Shown here: piece after piece, positions 13,238 to 26,200 of the stretch
Layout: every line of letters begins with the position of its first letter
Position numbering within the stretch: position 1 is the first letter of the stretch
Origin: Psettodes erumei
Lineage: Eukaryota; Chordata; Actinopteri; Pleuronectiformes; Psettodidae
Assembly: GCA_016785225.1 (NCBI GenBank)
Contig: JAFBJZ010000902.1
Location: 248,001-312,000 of the forward strand
DNA length: 64,000 nt
Direction: 5' to 3'
The notes under the pieces: model-generated
Seen by the model: only the letters and a program-made list of their open reading frames with translations
Told to the model about the DNA's origin: nothing
The model's database searches: none
Translations under genes and position numbers: made by a program

Positions 13238-13825
13238 CTATCTTGAGTTGTGATATAGTCAGCATTTAACAACCACACAAGCACTGAGTCTCAGCCGTTG
13301 GCATGCTGTCAGAGCAGCTGGGAACTTGATGACTGGTTACTGTAACACTTACTGTTATTTTGTCTAACTCCGACAACATCAGGTTTGAATAAATATATGG
13401 TGTCTTATTGAAATAATAGGAGATAATGTTTAATGTAACAATGTTGAACTATGCTGTGTAGCAGTCAGACACAGTGGCATTGATATGATAGTAGAACATA
13501 ATGTGTTGTGGTTGTCTACAACACTACAATTCAAAGAGTCCAGTGAATGTAACCAGACCTGTGCCTGCTGACATGTTCACCCAAAGCTTTGCATCCTTCT
13601 CATTACAATATGCAGGGTCAATCAATTGAAAGGTTACATTAAAATTAGTTAGTTCTTAATTAGCATTAAGAAAAGTATACACATCTAGGAGGAAAAAAAA
13701 TAATCATTAGAAAATAATGCCTGAAAACAGCAAACCATAATCAGAGAGAAAGAGGATCAGTGTAGAAGGAGTGGAAAGACATGTATAGATCTGAAGAACA
13801 ACAGAGACAGACCACATGATATAGA
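13238..13825. repeat. Tandem noncoding duplication, copy 2
   Basis: Partner of 12017-12460, same orientation, with extra sequence around 13440-13560. Whether it is a local duplication or two copies of a dispersed element cannot be decided from this window alone. Confidence 0.75.
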
Positions 13826-14405
13826 CAAGGGTGCACACAGGTATAGATGTATAGGGGGATACAGGTCTTGACAGTATAGGCATACTATGATGGCCCAGAG
13901 AGCCACAGCACAACAACATTTCACAAAACACACCACAATTTTCGATCACAGAAAGAGAACGACATCAAAGCGACATGACTGATAAGGTAAATGAAATGTG
14001 TTGATGAGTGTAGCCAACATGTTACATTATAGATATTTCATCGCCCAATGAGCACATGGCAACAAAACGAGACAAGTCACGTGCATTGAATGATAAGTTT
14101 GGAGTTATTTGTTGTGCCTCATCAAATTTAATCTGCTGTCTCAGCAGGGTAAGAAATAACAGAAACTTGATGGACACCTATCATGCCTATAGACTACTAA
14201 TAGTTGTTAAGTAATCCTCTACCAAGTGACAATTTTTCATTTGAAGATAAAGCAACAAGGCTAAGTAGAGCAAACAAATGCAGAAATTAATTTTGATTGA
14301 ATTCAGCCTCAGGTCTAAAAGCTTTGGACTTTCATGAAATAGAATTGAATTTATATTTACACACTGTTTCAGTTCTTGTAAATCAGAAACCACAACTGAG
14401 TTCTG

Positions 14406-14711
14406 TTATTTAATCTTCTTCTGAATAAACACCTGATCAGACAAAGATGCATTCATGTTAGTCATGCCTTTTTCATTTGCAAAATACAACTGATCTATCA
14501 TCATATCACATGTAAACATCTGTCCCAACGCTTCTGGTGTACACTGTTTCTGAAAACACATCTCAAGTTTGGGATTCACATCATCCCACAATTCTATGTC
14601 AGGCAAAATTCTTTCAACAAAAATGTCATGATCGTTCCACACCACAAGAACCCAATGCTCAGCATCAACAATGTAAGGTGTGCCTGCACATGGAAATAGT
14701 AAACATGGCAC
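14406..14711 (-). pseudogene. YqaJ-nuclease-like gene fragment
   Basis: A 101-codon minus-strand frame contains VVWNDHDIFVERILPDIELW followed by DDVNPKLEMCFQK..PEALGQ. This resembles the C-terminal part of YqaJ-type exonuclease domains found in many fish transposon-linked or domesticated proteins (..VVW....FVERI..D..FW....PKLE..F...). Only this end is present. The catalytic core is not seen upstream, and the first codons before the CAGTPYIV segment do not look like a natural start. I read it as a decayed copy within the long intron of MS4A-like gene A. Other small frames nearby look random. Confidence 0.5.
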
Positions 14712-15876
14712 CTGTCCAGTGTAACATCATCTCCATCACTGAGGAGGCAATGATGAGTTTAATATCTTGCATCAGCATGTGCACTAAAGTTCACTCTGAC
14801 AAAAATATAAACTTGAATGACACTCACTTAATTTGACACATTCTCAAATGGAGAAGTGAAGTGGCGCTAAAACATCAGATCCTCTTTAAGGATCCAGCGA
14901 CAGGTAAGATACATAAAAAGGACTCTCCTGCTCTGTGGAGAAGTATTGTGTAATCAACAGTTGAAAAGAGATCCAAGCTACTTTATTAAAACATGGAAAT
15001 AACACTGATGCGTTCTTCATCAGGGTGTGTCAATCAGATACAGGTGTGGCGCTATAAGTAGTTGGAGTGGTCATATGACATTAGTTTGACCTAAGTTCAG
15101 AAAGATTTTGAGCAAAGTTTGTTAGTCAGTCTTTGTAAATTTGTCAAATCAATCTGCATGAACGTGTAAATTACATGTATAGAAAAGGTTTGTGTTTATA
15201 AGAGCAAGAGAGAGAGATGGTAACACAGAGACACTGTCGGGAAAAAAGATGAGCTCTTGTGAATATGTGTGTAAGGATACAAAGCAGAAAACTAAAAACT
15301 CAGCATGTTCCTACATTTTCAAGATGGACAATGGCACAAGCTCTTCCATGGGTGGGTTCATATACATACACAAAATATCAAATGCTCACTATTATTTCTA
15401 CAGCATCATCCAACTAAATGAAACCCACCTGGGCTGTGGAAGAACCCACACCATCGTCCATCATTGTCACATCTCCTGCAACTACCTACCCTCTGACTGG
15501 ACACTGGATTGTCATTATCCAATCACATTCAGGTGTAAAGACAGGGTCAAAGTCCAAACTTCATTTTTCAGGGTGTCTTTGTGTAACCTCACCACTCATA
15601 TCATTTATTAACATAATTTATTCACACAGTGTCTGTTTTCAAATCCAAATGCTTTCTTCACATGCACTAGCTTGAGTTTGACATGCATTTAATTTTTACA
15701 GGTTTAAGGTTGATTTAGTCCCTAAAACGAACCCACAGGCAGAACATCACCAGCCTTCAAATCCATTATGCCACAACAATAGAAAAAATGTCACTGCCCT
15801 ACTTATGGGCTTTCTGTTGACCTTTCAAACATGTAAGTAATCATAGCAGTGCCATGTAAGGCAGTGTGTTACTTAC
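14712..15876. other. Noncoding stretch left of the MS4A promoter region
   Basis: No exon, RNA gene or recognisable element. A 139-codon plus-strand frame at 15192-15611 has no domain-like features and I do not treat it as a gene. Confidence 0.3.
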
Positions 15877-16251
15877 CTCGACGTAAAGCCTGCAAGTAGC
15901 CCACCGGGATACCTGAGATGTCCGGATGGTGCCAAGTGGGTATGTGCGTCAAGTTGAGAAAACGGTCTTGGATTAACAGATGTCCTCCAAATTAACTTTT
16001 AACAGTGAAAAATCCCGAGGACAAAATGATGGTTGGAATGCACGAAACCAGTAGAGGAAGTGAAGGAGGAGCTCAGCTGGATCTCAGCCAGATGCAGGGG
16101 ACAAACGCGCTCTCTCTCTCTCTCCCTCTCTGTCGCAAGAAAAACAGCCACGGAGGCGCATTAAAATCACGAGTGGTCGACAGAAGCCCACGGAGGAGGA
16201 CAAACTTATTAAGGTTATTATTATTTCTGGAGAGGCGAGAGAAAACAAAAG
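15877..16251. promoter_or_regulatory. Putative bidirectional promoter of the two MS4A-like genes
   Basis: On the minus strand a strong donor (GAG|GTAAGT, exon end 15877) could end a noncoding first exon of gene A, whose coding exon has an acceptor before 8380. On the plus strand a donor (AAAAG|GTAAGA, exon end 16251) could end a noncoding first exon of gene B, whose coding exon begins at an acceptor at 17613-17614. The two candidate exons point away from each other with under 400 bases between their donors. A (CT)n tract lies at 16109-16131. The transcription starts are inferred. Confidence 0.45.
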
Positions 16252-17617
16252 GTAAGAATGAGACATTTTGTGCTTTCTGATTACTGTCCAGCAGCATCGC
16301 GTTAACGGGAGAGAGTCTTGAGAATAAAATCTATTACATACGTTGAATGAACTGATCGTGAAAGATTTTGACAGACCACTTTGAATCACAGACGCACAGG
16401 ACACTGTTTTCCCAAACACCCTGATTTTCACTCCAAGTCAAATTAGCTCTCACGTTTGCGCAATACAGTGAGCGTGAGCTCAGCGCTCATGATAAGATAA
16501 CTCAAAGCTCTGGCTGGATGGTGTGGGGAGGGGCCCATCCCCATCCCAGTGACAGTTTGTGTTTAACCTAAACTTCCAGGTTGTCAGTACTTGTGTCACG
16601 TCCAACTGTGCCAGCTCCAACTGGAGTGTCGCACTGGGAGCTGGACCTTCATCACATCAGACAGAGCAGAGAACAACGAGGAGACCAGTTTCCCTCAAGA
16701 AAACGACAATATGTCGCTATAACTTTACGTCAGCACCATGTTACAAGACTGTGGCAACATGCAGTGGACACAGTGAACTATCAGATGTTTCCTCACAAAT
16801 GAAATGACTTGACAGACTTGTAACTCCCTTTCCTTAATTGTGTAAGTCATCACAGCCAGCCTGAAAGCCTGCTTTACATAGAGAAATGTAAATATAAATC
16901 ACAATTTAAAATTTAATAATGAAATAATTATTTAATTCAGTTATTTCAAATGATAAAATAAATAGGTGCTAGACCATTTAGAAGAATTATATCATTAAGT
17001 TAATCGGAATCGGATTATCGGAACTCAAAAGCAACTGCATAAGACATGGGAATGTAGACTGGGGCCAAACCATGTAAATAAAATAATCTGATGCATATTT
17101 ACCTGGTAAGACACAGTATAGAAGAAATGTGCTCTCCTGGTGCAAGTGAGGAGTCTCACAGCTGCAGGAGAGATGGGGACTTAGCTCACCAGATATTTTA
17201 CATTAGCCCATAATGAATTTGACTTTTTACAGTACTACATCAAAAGAAAACAGCATTTGAGCAGTGTTGATCATGTCCTCACAATGTTGTGAAGAAATTG
17301 TCATCACTGTGCCAATCACACCCATGGACACCTCCCTCTGACACTGTAGCATATACTAACATATGATTTTGTTACAAGATCAAACACTGGAGTGTCATCA
17401 GCATATCCGAATAAGGTCCTGTTTTTGTAAATGATGGCTCACTGGAATAGCTTTGTGAGACAAGTAACAGAACCAGTCTTCATTAATGTTGATAGCTACA
17501 CCTGCACTTTTACTGCTGTTACAAGTATACACATCTGGGAAAGACCTACAACTCCTCCAAACATACTAGTCTGTGAGCTGATCTAAGGTGAGTGCTGTTG
17601 TCTCCTGTCTGTAGGTG

Positions 17618-20600
17618 ATGGCAGTCACAGTCGCCAGGGACCTGACGGTGCAGGTGCTAGAGGATACGAACACTGTGAAGCTGAAAGATCAACAGGAGGC
17701 TCTGCGTGTTGCCATCCATAAAGGAGAGCCCAAATGTCTGGGTGTGAGTCTGAAACTGTGTGTGTGTATTCCTGTTACATGACCACACTGTAGAGATGAT
17801 GAGTGGATGTTTTTGGTAGGGTTTTCTTAGCCTCACATGAGAGGTTGTTTGGGCAGATTTGGGTCTGATTTGTCCCTCCCAACAATCACTTCTGTTGAAT
17901 GAGGGCTTTACAGGTATAATGTTACCGACTAGTTCAAAGTCAATTCTGAATGTAAGTTCAATAGTGCAGCTGCGTGGAAAACATCCCCGACCAGATGTTG
18001 CGTTCTTATGTAGAACATGGCTGCAACAACTTGTAGCAGAAGCAGGCTCTAGCCCCATTTGAGACAAGCAATTTTTATTTCCAAATCACCCCCAGTGTTC
18101 ACTGGAAAACGTAGAATCTGATTCTGACTTTTTTCTTTGTTTTCTTGGTGGAAATGCATGCCACAGGTATGTGCAACCAACCAAGTATGATGGTTCACCT
18201 CTGCATTTGTTTTGCTCTGAAGTCACATTTGATCAAGCAAGTTTCAGTGAGATGCCAAGTTCCTGGAATCCACCCTTCATTTACCATTTAATTTATGGTG
18301 GTGGGGCTGGAGCTAATCCCAGCTGAGATTGGGCGAGGGCGGGGTACACCCTGGACAGGTCACCAGTCTATCACAGGGCTGATATATGTAGGGACACACA
18401 ACTATTCACACTCACAGTCACACTTATGGACAATTTACAGTCAATCAACCTGGTGGAGTGGGAGGAGAAAACCCAGGCAGAGGGAGAGAATGTAAACTCC
18501 ATATAGAAAAGACCTGCCGGAACCGGGGTTTAAACTGACAACATTCTTGCTGTGAGGAGACACTAACTACTGCACAACCACGTGACCTGAAGTCCCTAGA
18601 ATCAGAATTTCAGAATCGGAACTCTCTGAATTAGTTTTGTATAAATACAAAGGGCATGGTCCAACATCTGGAATGAATCATCTTTTGTGTGTTTTCTTAT
18701 GATTAAAATGTTAAAAATCAGTTGAATTGGTTGTTAGTCTGCAGTTTTTAAACGCAAGCAAGATCTGAAATCCTCTAGTGTGCAAATCCATAAGATGGAT
18801 GAAAGCGATGGATCTAGGGCATGTTTAGCCTAGCTTAGCACAAAAAGGAAGGGATAGCCTGGCTCCATCAACAGGGAAACGATAGACATCAAGTGGTCAG
18901 TTAAATGAATGTGACAGTACAAATGTCTGAATGAGCTGGACTGGACATCAACTGGCCTTTAAACCTCCAGCTCCCCAGAAATGTCTGTAGTAGTAGTGTC
19001 TAATCAAGTTGATGTGTGAGTAAATTAGGTCTTTGACTGGAGAATTCACTAGTGGCCATGTTGGTTAAATTTCTATCCTAGTATCCTGGTATGTGCTAAA
19101 TGTGTAAAATGTCTGGAGTTCATAGAAGAAAATGACTATTGTGTGTGTGTGTGTGCGTGCCAGGTGAGTCAGATGATGCTGGGGCTGATGGTCATGTCCT
19201 ACTCCATTCCTCTGCACTTCGTAGAAATCACTGAGGTTGTCAGGCTGGGAGTTCCTTGGTGGAGTGGCCTGATGGTGAGTCTGTGTGTGTGTGTATGTGT
19301 GTGTAAGAGTCTTTTGTTGTTTTGCCATCTGTTTGAAGTTTGACCTCTACTGATATCATTTGAAAAAAAAGGCCTAATGATAGACTAATGATCAGCTGAT
19401 CAGCTGAGCAGAGGGCTCTAATACAATGACATAATGTAGTTTTCTTGTCTCCTCGGTGTGTGTACTCCCAGTTCATCACAACAGGAGTGGTCGCCATCGT
19501 CTTGGACAAACACTGCACCATGAAGATTGTAAGTTTATAGACACACACACATGCATACACATACACACTGAGAAAACATACACCTGAGAAAAAATCAGGG
19601 TTCTTCAGAGTTAAAGTTACCACGCTAACTGACTCAGAGTTAAAGTCTCTTTTTGAAACTGAAAACTCAGAGTTTCCCTCAGCTCAGGATTAACAGATTT
19701 AACAAGACCCATTTTCTGGAGCACTCCCCAGTACGAGTGTGTTCTCTGCCCCCTCTCATGTTAAAAAAAAGCTGCAGGTGTGCTTGGTTGTGGGCGTGGT
19801 GTCCACGGTGCTGTCGGTGGTGGCTGTGATCATCTACTCGGTGGATTTGGACAAGCATCCCGAGGTGCCCTGCATCGCGACGCAACACAACAGCTGCCAG
19901 GAGAAACACTACAGGATGGTTGGTGTCAGTTTCATTTCACATCATTGTGCTGTCATTCAAACAGCAGCAGCAAAAAAGCTCCAAATGTAAAGTCCATCTT
20001 TTGATCTGGTGGATGTAGTAACTGTCAATGTGAATATCTACAGCAAAATCAACATCATACTTGCTCTGTGAATACACAAAGACTACCAGCATAGAAGTGC
20101 TGAACTTCAACTTTACTTTCAGTTTTTTATACACACTGTAGCACCTCAAATTTAGGGGATAGAAAGAAATTGAACCAGTGGACATAACTACAGCTGTTAT
20201 GTTGTCTTGCATACATATAGTATACTGTTTATAGTAATAGGTGTGTAAGATTCATTTTAATTGAATTTTTAATGTCCTAATGCTACCAAGATGACTGATA
20301 TGTAGAATATCATGTTGATCAGTTTGTTATGATGACATGTACATACATAAATTCCATAATATATTAGAAGTCTTGTCAACCCACATTGTGTTTATATCTC
20401 TGGTGCTGAAATTAGAACTAACTCCTTTCAAATTTCACAATGTTTAAAACTGCACAGTACTTCAGACTTTATAAGTTTATTATATTGCATTATAATTTGG
20501 CATCTAATACAAAAACAAGTCTATGGAGGCCCATTTAGTCCCTCTGTATTTATAACACAAGACCAGAACACAGCACAGTTCTACAGGGCTCAATGCCACA

Positions 20601-23043
20601 TAGTAACCAGGTGCTGATGAGTTCAGACCACACTTGAAGAATACAGCATCAGTACACAGCACAAACTTCTTTTAAAATATTTTAAATACTCAGAATTACA
20701 CATTGATAGACAGTGAGGAAGCTCACTACAGTGACATTTGTAGTTTGTAAATTCTATAAAGTGATGTATTGAAGCCAAATTCCTAAAGTGCACATTCACT
20801 CTTAATGGATCGACAACATAATGCAGCCAATAAATTAGCTGCTTGTAATGTTGCATGTAATCGATGCCAGTCACCATTAATGCAGACCACAACCCCAATT
20901 ATTTCCTTCAGGAAATGCATCTGGAGTTAGTAGTGAGTGTTTAAAATGTTTACCTTATGTTCTCAGACACCGATACTGCAGATTTCCCTAGTTCTTGCTT
21001 GTTTCTGTGTTATTATGCCTTCAGTCTGAACTCAAGCAAGAAAACGGTTTTACTGAATTGTGGTCAGTTGGCTAACTTGGCCAGTCAGGAACATTTCACT
21101 GTTTCACAAGAAAACAAAAAAAAATGGTTGTTTTGTCATGGCCTGATCCACTGTGCACATGCTTTATCAGCAAATAATGTGAATGAGCTGGGTGTGTTCA
21201 CTTGACAGTTTACCATGTCAGCGTTACAGAGTCAAGCAGTTGCCTGAAAGATGCCTGTCCATAGATCAAATGTTTATGGCTCACTCAAGTTCAACACTCA
21301 CATGTCTTAGTTCCATTTATGTCAACATGCATCCAAAAACAATTAATAAAAAGTCACACATATTCCATAATTCACCTCTTGCTGCCCTGGGCTTGTGTTA
21401 AACCAGCTTGCAGGTTTCTTGAGAACATCATCCAAACATCTTCACACTAATTACCCCATACAGAAAAATATCAAATGTACAGAGCTTTGGTCACCTCCCT
21501 GAACAAGGTCTTTTTTGCCCTGGTCCTGGGCCACTGTGCTTGCAGGAACACTCAAAGCCTCAGAAATGGTTTGTACCAGGGGTGTCAAACTCATTTTATG
21601 TCAGAGGCCACATACTGCCAAATTTAATCTCAAATGGGCCAGACCAGTAAAATCATGGCACAATGGCAGCATTGCAGACATCTCGCTCATTGCTCGTCAA
21701 TCTTATGGCCCCCGGGCCGTGAGTTTGACACCCCTGGTTTATACTCTTACCCTAATGTGAGCCTGATGTTACTTAACTTTTGTATCACAAAGATCTATAG
21801 AGAATTCTAAAGTAAGCTTTCTAAATTACGTCCAGTCCATTGAATTTGCCAACAGTGGACTCCACCAAGCTTCCAGACATGTCTCAAGCATACGTAATAA
21901 AGGAAACAGTACATCTAAATACGATTTGGAACACCACAGCAAAAAAGTCTCAGTACTTCTTCCAAAAAAAGAAATCATAAAAGCATGTTTTCATTTATTG
22001 AGACTGCTGGGCAAAAATGGTCCTTCTATCCATCACAATGCCAAAAAAGTGTGTTAAAGCTACTTTACATGCATGGGTCACATTCAGTCTCATTCATGCA
22101 ATTAGCAAGTAATAGTATTTCTCCCTCCTCCTTGACACCCCTCATTTGCATTCACACATGAATGAATATGCTATGTGTGTATTAGACAAAAGTTGATGTG
22201 AGCGCCATGTGTCCTCTACAACAGAAGGTGAGCAGAGGACTGAAGTCGTCCCTCCTTCTCTTCACTCTGGCCCAGACAGTCATCTCTGCCATCCTCTGCT
22301 TCCTGCTCTTCAGACAGAGACGCAGCTTCGGACAGTACACTGTAAGACTCTTTAGACAGCACTTTCTTTTGATAACGCAATGACCTGAGCAATCTACTCA
22401 AATGCCAATACCTATCTCACTGTGCTATAAGAGAAGCACTGCTGACACAACACATTTGCTCATCTCTTTAACTCTAATATCATTAAAGTGCTTTCAACTG
22501 CTTTATATAAAATGGTATTATACAACTGAATTTCTTTGTTAAATTAAAACAAAATGAAAACCTCGATAAAACTGTGTCACTACTGTAGGCAGCGAGCTTG
22601 TTAGTCAGCCATGCTAATGTTAGCTGCTTCAATGGGGCGTGCTCAATTCATTGCTTTCACCTCAAATTTATGTAATTCCAGTTAAGTGTATTGAGCTGAT
22701 TCAGTACACAGCAGGTCAGCTGAACATGCTATTACAGCATACTAGTCAACACGTATGTAGTATAAAGTCTTCAGTAATATTTAGGAATAATGACTGAATA
22801 TCTAATGGGATAGGAAGTTCCTCTTTTTCATATGGTATGCGCCCTTGTTAGTTTGTTAGTTTGTTACTAGGAAATTACAGACCCCAGAAACCCAACAGTT
22901 TGCAACACCTATTGGAAATCCCTTTAGTATTCACCAGTATCATCATGATGAGCAGACATGGCTGACTCTCTCTCTTTCTGTTACAGTCTCTCACTCACAC
23001 CACTCCTTCCAGCCCCCAAGCACTGATACCTTCCACTAACTAA
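17618..23043 (+). CDS. MS4A-family four-pass membrane protein (gene B)
   Basis: Six coding exons, all phase 0: 17618-17743, 19164-19274, 19472-19528, 19772-19918, 22225-22341, 22987-23043 (stop). They encode 204 residues. The N-terminal cytoplasmic part ends GEPKCLG and runs into the first membrane segment with SQMMLGLM, the MS4A signature (PK.LG..Q....G). Membrane segments lie at about 43-62, 73-91, 99-120 and 155-177. The loop before the fourth holds Cys132 and Cys140, as in CD20-like proteins. MS4A proteins are surface or intracellular tetraspanners that modulate receptor signalling and calcium entry in immune and other cells; the ligand here is unknown. The exon 4 donor (ATG|GTTGGT) is weak but keeps frame. 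A poly(A) signal AATAAA lies at 23273-23278. Introns hold an RTE-like tail (about 18290-18560) and a hAT MITE (21577-21736). Confidence 0.85.
18285..18560. repeat. Dispersed repeat, possibly an RTE/Expander-type LINE 3' tail, copy 1
   Basis: Carries the blocks GGGCGAGGGCGGGGTACACC, CTGGACAGGTCACCAGTCTA, TCACAGGGCTGA and GGTGGAGTGGGAGGAGAAAA seen again at 24300-24610. This is a very common fish repeat that I associate with RTE-class LINE ends; the class is from memory and uncertain. Confidence 0.6.
21577..21736. mobile_element. hAT-type MITE with 8-bp target duplication
   Basis: About 160 bases bounded by inverted termini CAGGGGTGTCAAACTCA at the left and the complement TGAGTTTGACACCCCTG at the right. 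The flanking 8-mers are GTTTGTAC (21569-21576) and GTTTATAC (21737-21744), an 8-bp target-site duplication with one difference, as expected for hAT elements. It is non-autonomous and lies in intron 4 of MS4A-like gene B. Confidence 0.9.
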
Positions 23044-23278
23044 TCATTCACTGGACCAGTAAAGGTGATGGATTGCCTCTCATCAAGAACATCGATGGGC
23101 TGTCATCACGGCGGGCGGCTTGTTGTTGTTGATTGAACATCTTTCACAGAGGTGACAGATCATGCTGTTCAGACTGAATTTGTCTGTCTATGACTTATCC
23201 ACTGTGCATTATGTCTGTCAAGACCTGAATATTAGATTATTGGTATACTTCAGTCTGATGCTCCAAAACCTCAATAAA

Positions 23279-26200
23279 TGCAGAGCTGCAGTAAAAGAAA
23301 AGAAGAAATAAATGTAAAATTAATAAACTTTGGGGCAATTATTCAAATTTGATTCTGTGACAAGTTATGTGGTGAGATCATGACTTGTGGCCATGAAATT
23401 TCTACATCTATCGTGATAATAGAACAGCAAACTTTGTGGGTGGTACAGAGTGCAAAGTGTGGCCATTTGCAGGAGGTGGTGAGCATTTTTGCGGGTGCAG
23501 GCTCACAGTGCAACTAAGCCACAGGGGGAGAATTGGTAATATACACAAAGTAACACAAAGTAACTAAACACACCTGATCCCTCACCAATCAGAGGGGAGG
23601 AGGGAACCTCAGTGCTGCCTTTTGCTCCATGTGCCACTCCACGCAGAGTCCTTTGACTGGCCTCCTGTTGATTGAAAATGCTTCCTTGCCACTTTTGGAA
23701 CACGTGTGCGTATGGCACAAAGTAGTTACTTTCGTGTACACTGTTTTTATTTTTGTGGCACTTGTTGACACAGCGTTATGTTATAAAAGGAATATGTTCA
23801 TTGAATTTTTGGTTACTCTGATATATTTTTCTTTATGTCATACAAAATAAAATCATCTATATGAATTCAACTTATGGGGTACATTTGGTTAATACACTGC
23901 GTGTGAGTGTGTGACAGAAAGACAACTGGATTGGACTGTTGGAAGGACTTAAGATGCACAATGAAAACAACAGAAAAAACACGCTGCTGTGGTTCATGAA
24001 CAGCTGTGAAGGTTTCCTGTTTCAGCTTAAAATGCATGTCTTTTTTATACAACAGTTACTACTGGACAGTTGACAAAACAGCAACATATATTTTATGTTT
24101 CAAGTAATCATATGCAAAAGTGATTAACATTGTTGTCCCACAGGGAAATAGATTTGCATTGTAGGCACAAACTATTGTGTTAAAACAGTCCCAATACTTC
24201 ACAAACAAATAGAAAGTTACATCACTTGTAATCTGTATCTGTATCCATTTGTGTGCCCCTAATTTACAACTCATGCATCATCATTTGTACATTAACTTAC
24301 CATTTCCATCCATCCATCCATCTATTTGCTATACCGCTTATCCTTTGAGCCAACTGAGTCAATCACAGTTGACTCTGGTGAGGGCGGGGTCTACCCTGGA
24401 CAGGTCACTAGTCTATCACAGGGCTGACATTTAGAGACAAACAGTTTCACACTCAAAGTCACACCTAACCTAACCACACCTAACCATCAACCTAACCTGC
24501 ATGCTGTGGTGGAGTGGGAGGAGAAAACCCACACAAAAAGAACCCAGCACAACCAGAGTCTGAACCCACAACCTTCATGCTGTGAAGCAACACAGTGGTT
24601 AGTACTGTCACTTCACAGTGACAAGGTTCACCACCAATAGCATTTTCAATACAAACGCATATGTGAATCTCACCCTTGTGTGACACAAGTGCAGGGGGAC
24701 CACCACAAAGGAAACACCACCAACATACAGAGTGCAACAGCTTTTGTGTTCTTCATTTACATAAATTCCTCTCCCTTGCTGCACTGCAGTGTTACTCAGG
24801 ACTTTTTCTATGTTGGCGGATGAGGGAGTTTCAGGTCAGTAATTTGTCCCAGCTTTTGGTTTGTTTTTTTTATAATTTTGAAAACAGACTAACAAAATGG
24901 TAGAGCTTGTTGAGGAGTGGGCATGGCCAGGGAATAGAACATATTGCAGATGCTCAGGAGGAGAAAAGACTGAGTGGGTTTTTGAATGAATTCTGTTACG
25001 CAGAAAATGGAAAGAATGAAAATGTGCAAGGATTCTGTGGAAAGAGAGAAGGGAGACTGTGAAAATTGGGTGACAAAATGACATGTTCTGATAAAAAAGA
25101 AGAAATGCAAGATCTGGATGCTGAATTTGCATTAATCCTAATGATTGCAACATAACAATTTCCTGTTAAGACTGTGTGTGACTTTTTACACTGTCAGTAA
25201 CTGAAGACAGCAGTATGGCTCTATGTGAAATATCAAACAACTCTTGAATGAATTACCATCCAAACGGAACTAGAGGCCATGCCCAGACAGATGCACACAT
25301 ACACACTTAAACAGAGAGAGACAAAACAGGGAACCGAAAGAGAGAGAGATCCTCTGCCCCTTTAGTATGTTTCTGTCTCTCTCTTTGTCTCTCTGTTGGG
25401 GGATCTGACTTTGCCCTTGTCCCATTGACCTCCTCTTCCTGTCTGTCCACAGAGCTGTCTTTCTTTATCTGTATCCTGCTGAGAAGGAAGTTGGGGTCTG
25501 CATGACTTCTGTTATTTTTCTATTATCTGCCGGAGAAGAGAGGATACAATGTTCAACTATACTAACCAGCACAAGGTCAGGGTGAAGCAAGACTGTCCTG
25601 TATGTGTGTGTCACATAATACATAACACATGAGTCCCTGAGAACCCTGAAGGTGACATCTCAGCAACTGTGTGGGACATGTAATAAAGAAGAAAATAAAA
25701 TAAAAACACATGGTTCACAAAGAAAGAGCTTTAGCTACTTTCAGAATGGAGATTTTTGTCCATGAGCCAGGATCAATGACAGGATTGATGATCGTTTGCT
25801 CACATAAGTAAATGCTCCTGAACATGTTCAGGACACATACAACCTGAGGGTGGAGCTCTGGCATTGCATTCAGGATGAATGGCGCAGACTCGCCTGACCC
25901 GCCTGTGAAAGCAGGAAAAAGATTCCAAGAGGAAAAGCTTTCTGAGACAAGATTTTTATAGGTGATGCAAATTCTGCATACATTCTTATTTTACACAACA
26001 TTTTAAAACAAAGCTCTATTTCTCTGTTTAGATATTGAAAAGAAATGGGGTTTTTTTGCAAAGATTATTTGGAATCTTGAACAGATTTTTTTTTTTTACT
26101 ACTGCATATATTCAGTTTTGGGCTGTATTTATATTGTAAAAATATTCATAAAATATTCATAAATTTCTAAATGCATAACAACAAAAGTGAAACCAAATTC

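Noticed and set aside
15192..15611. 139-codon plus-strand frame left of the MS4A promoter
   Set aside because: No recognisable domain, no signal sequence or repeats, and no splice partner.
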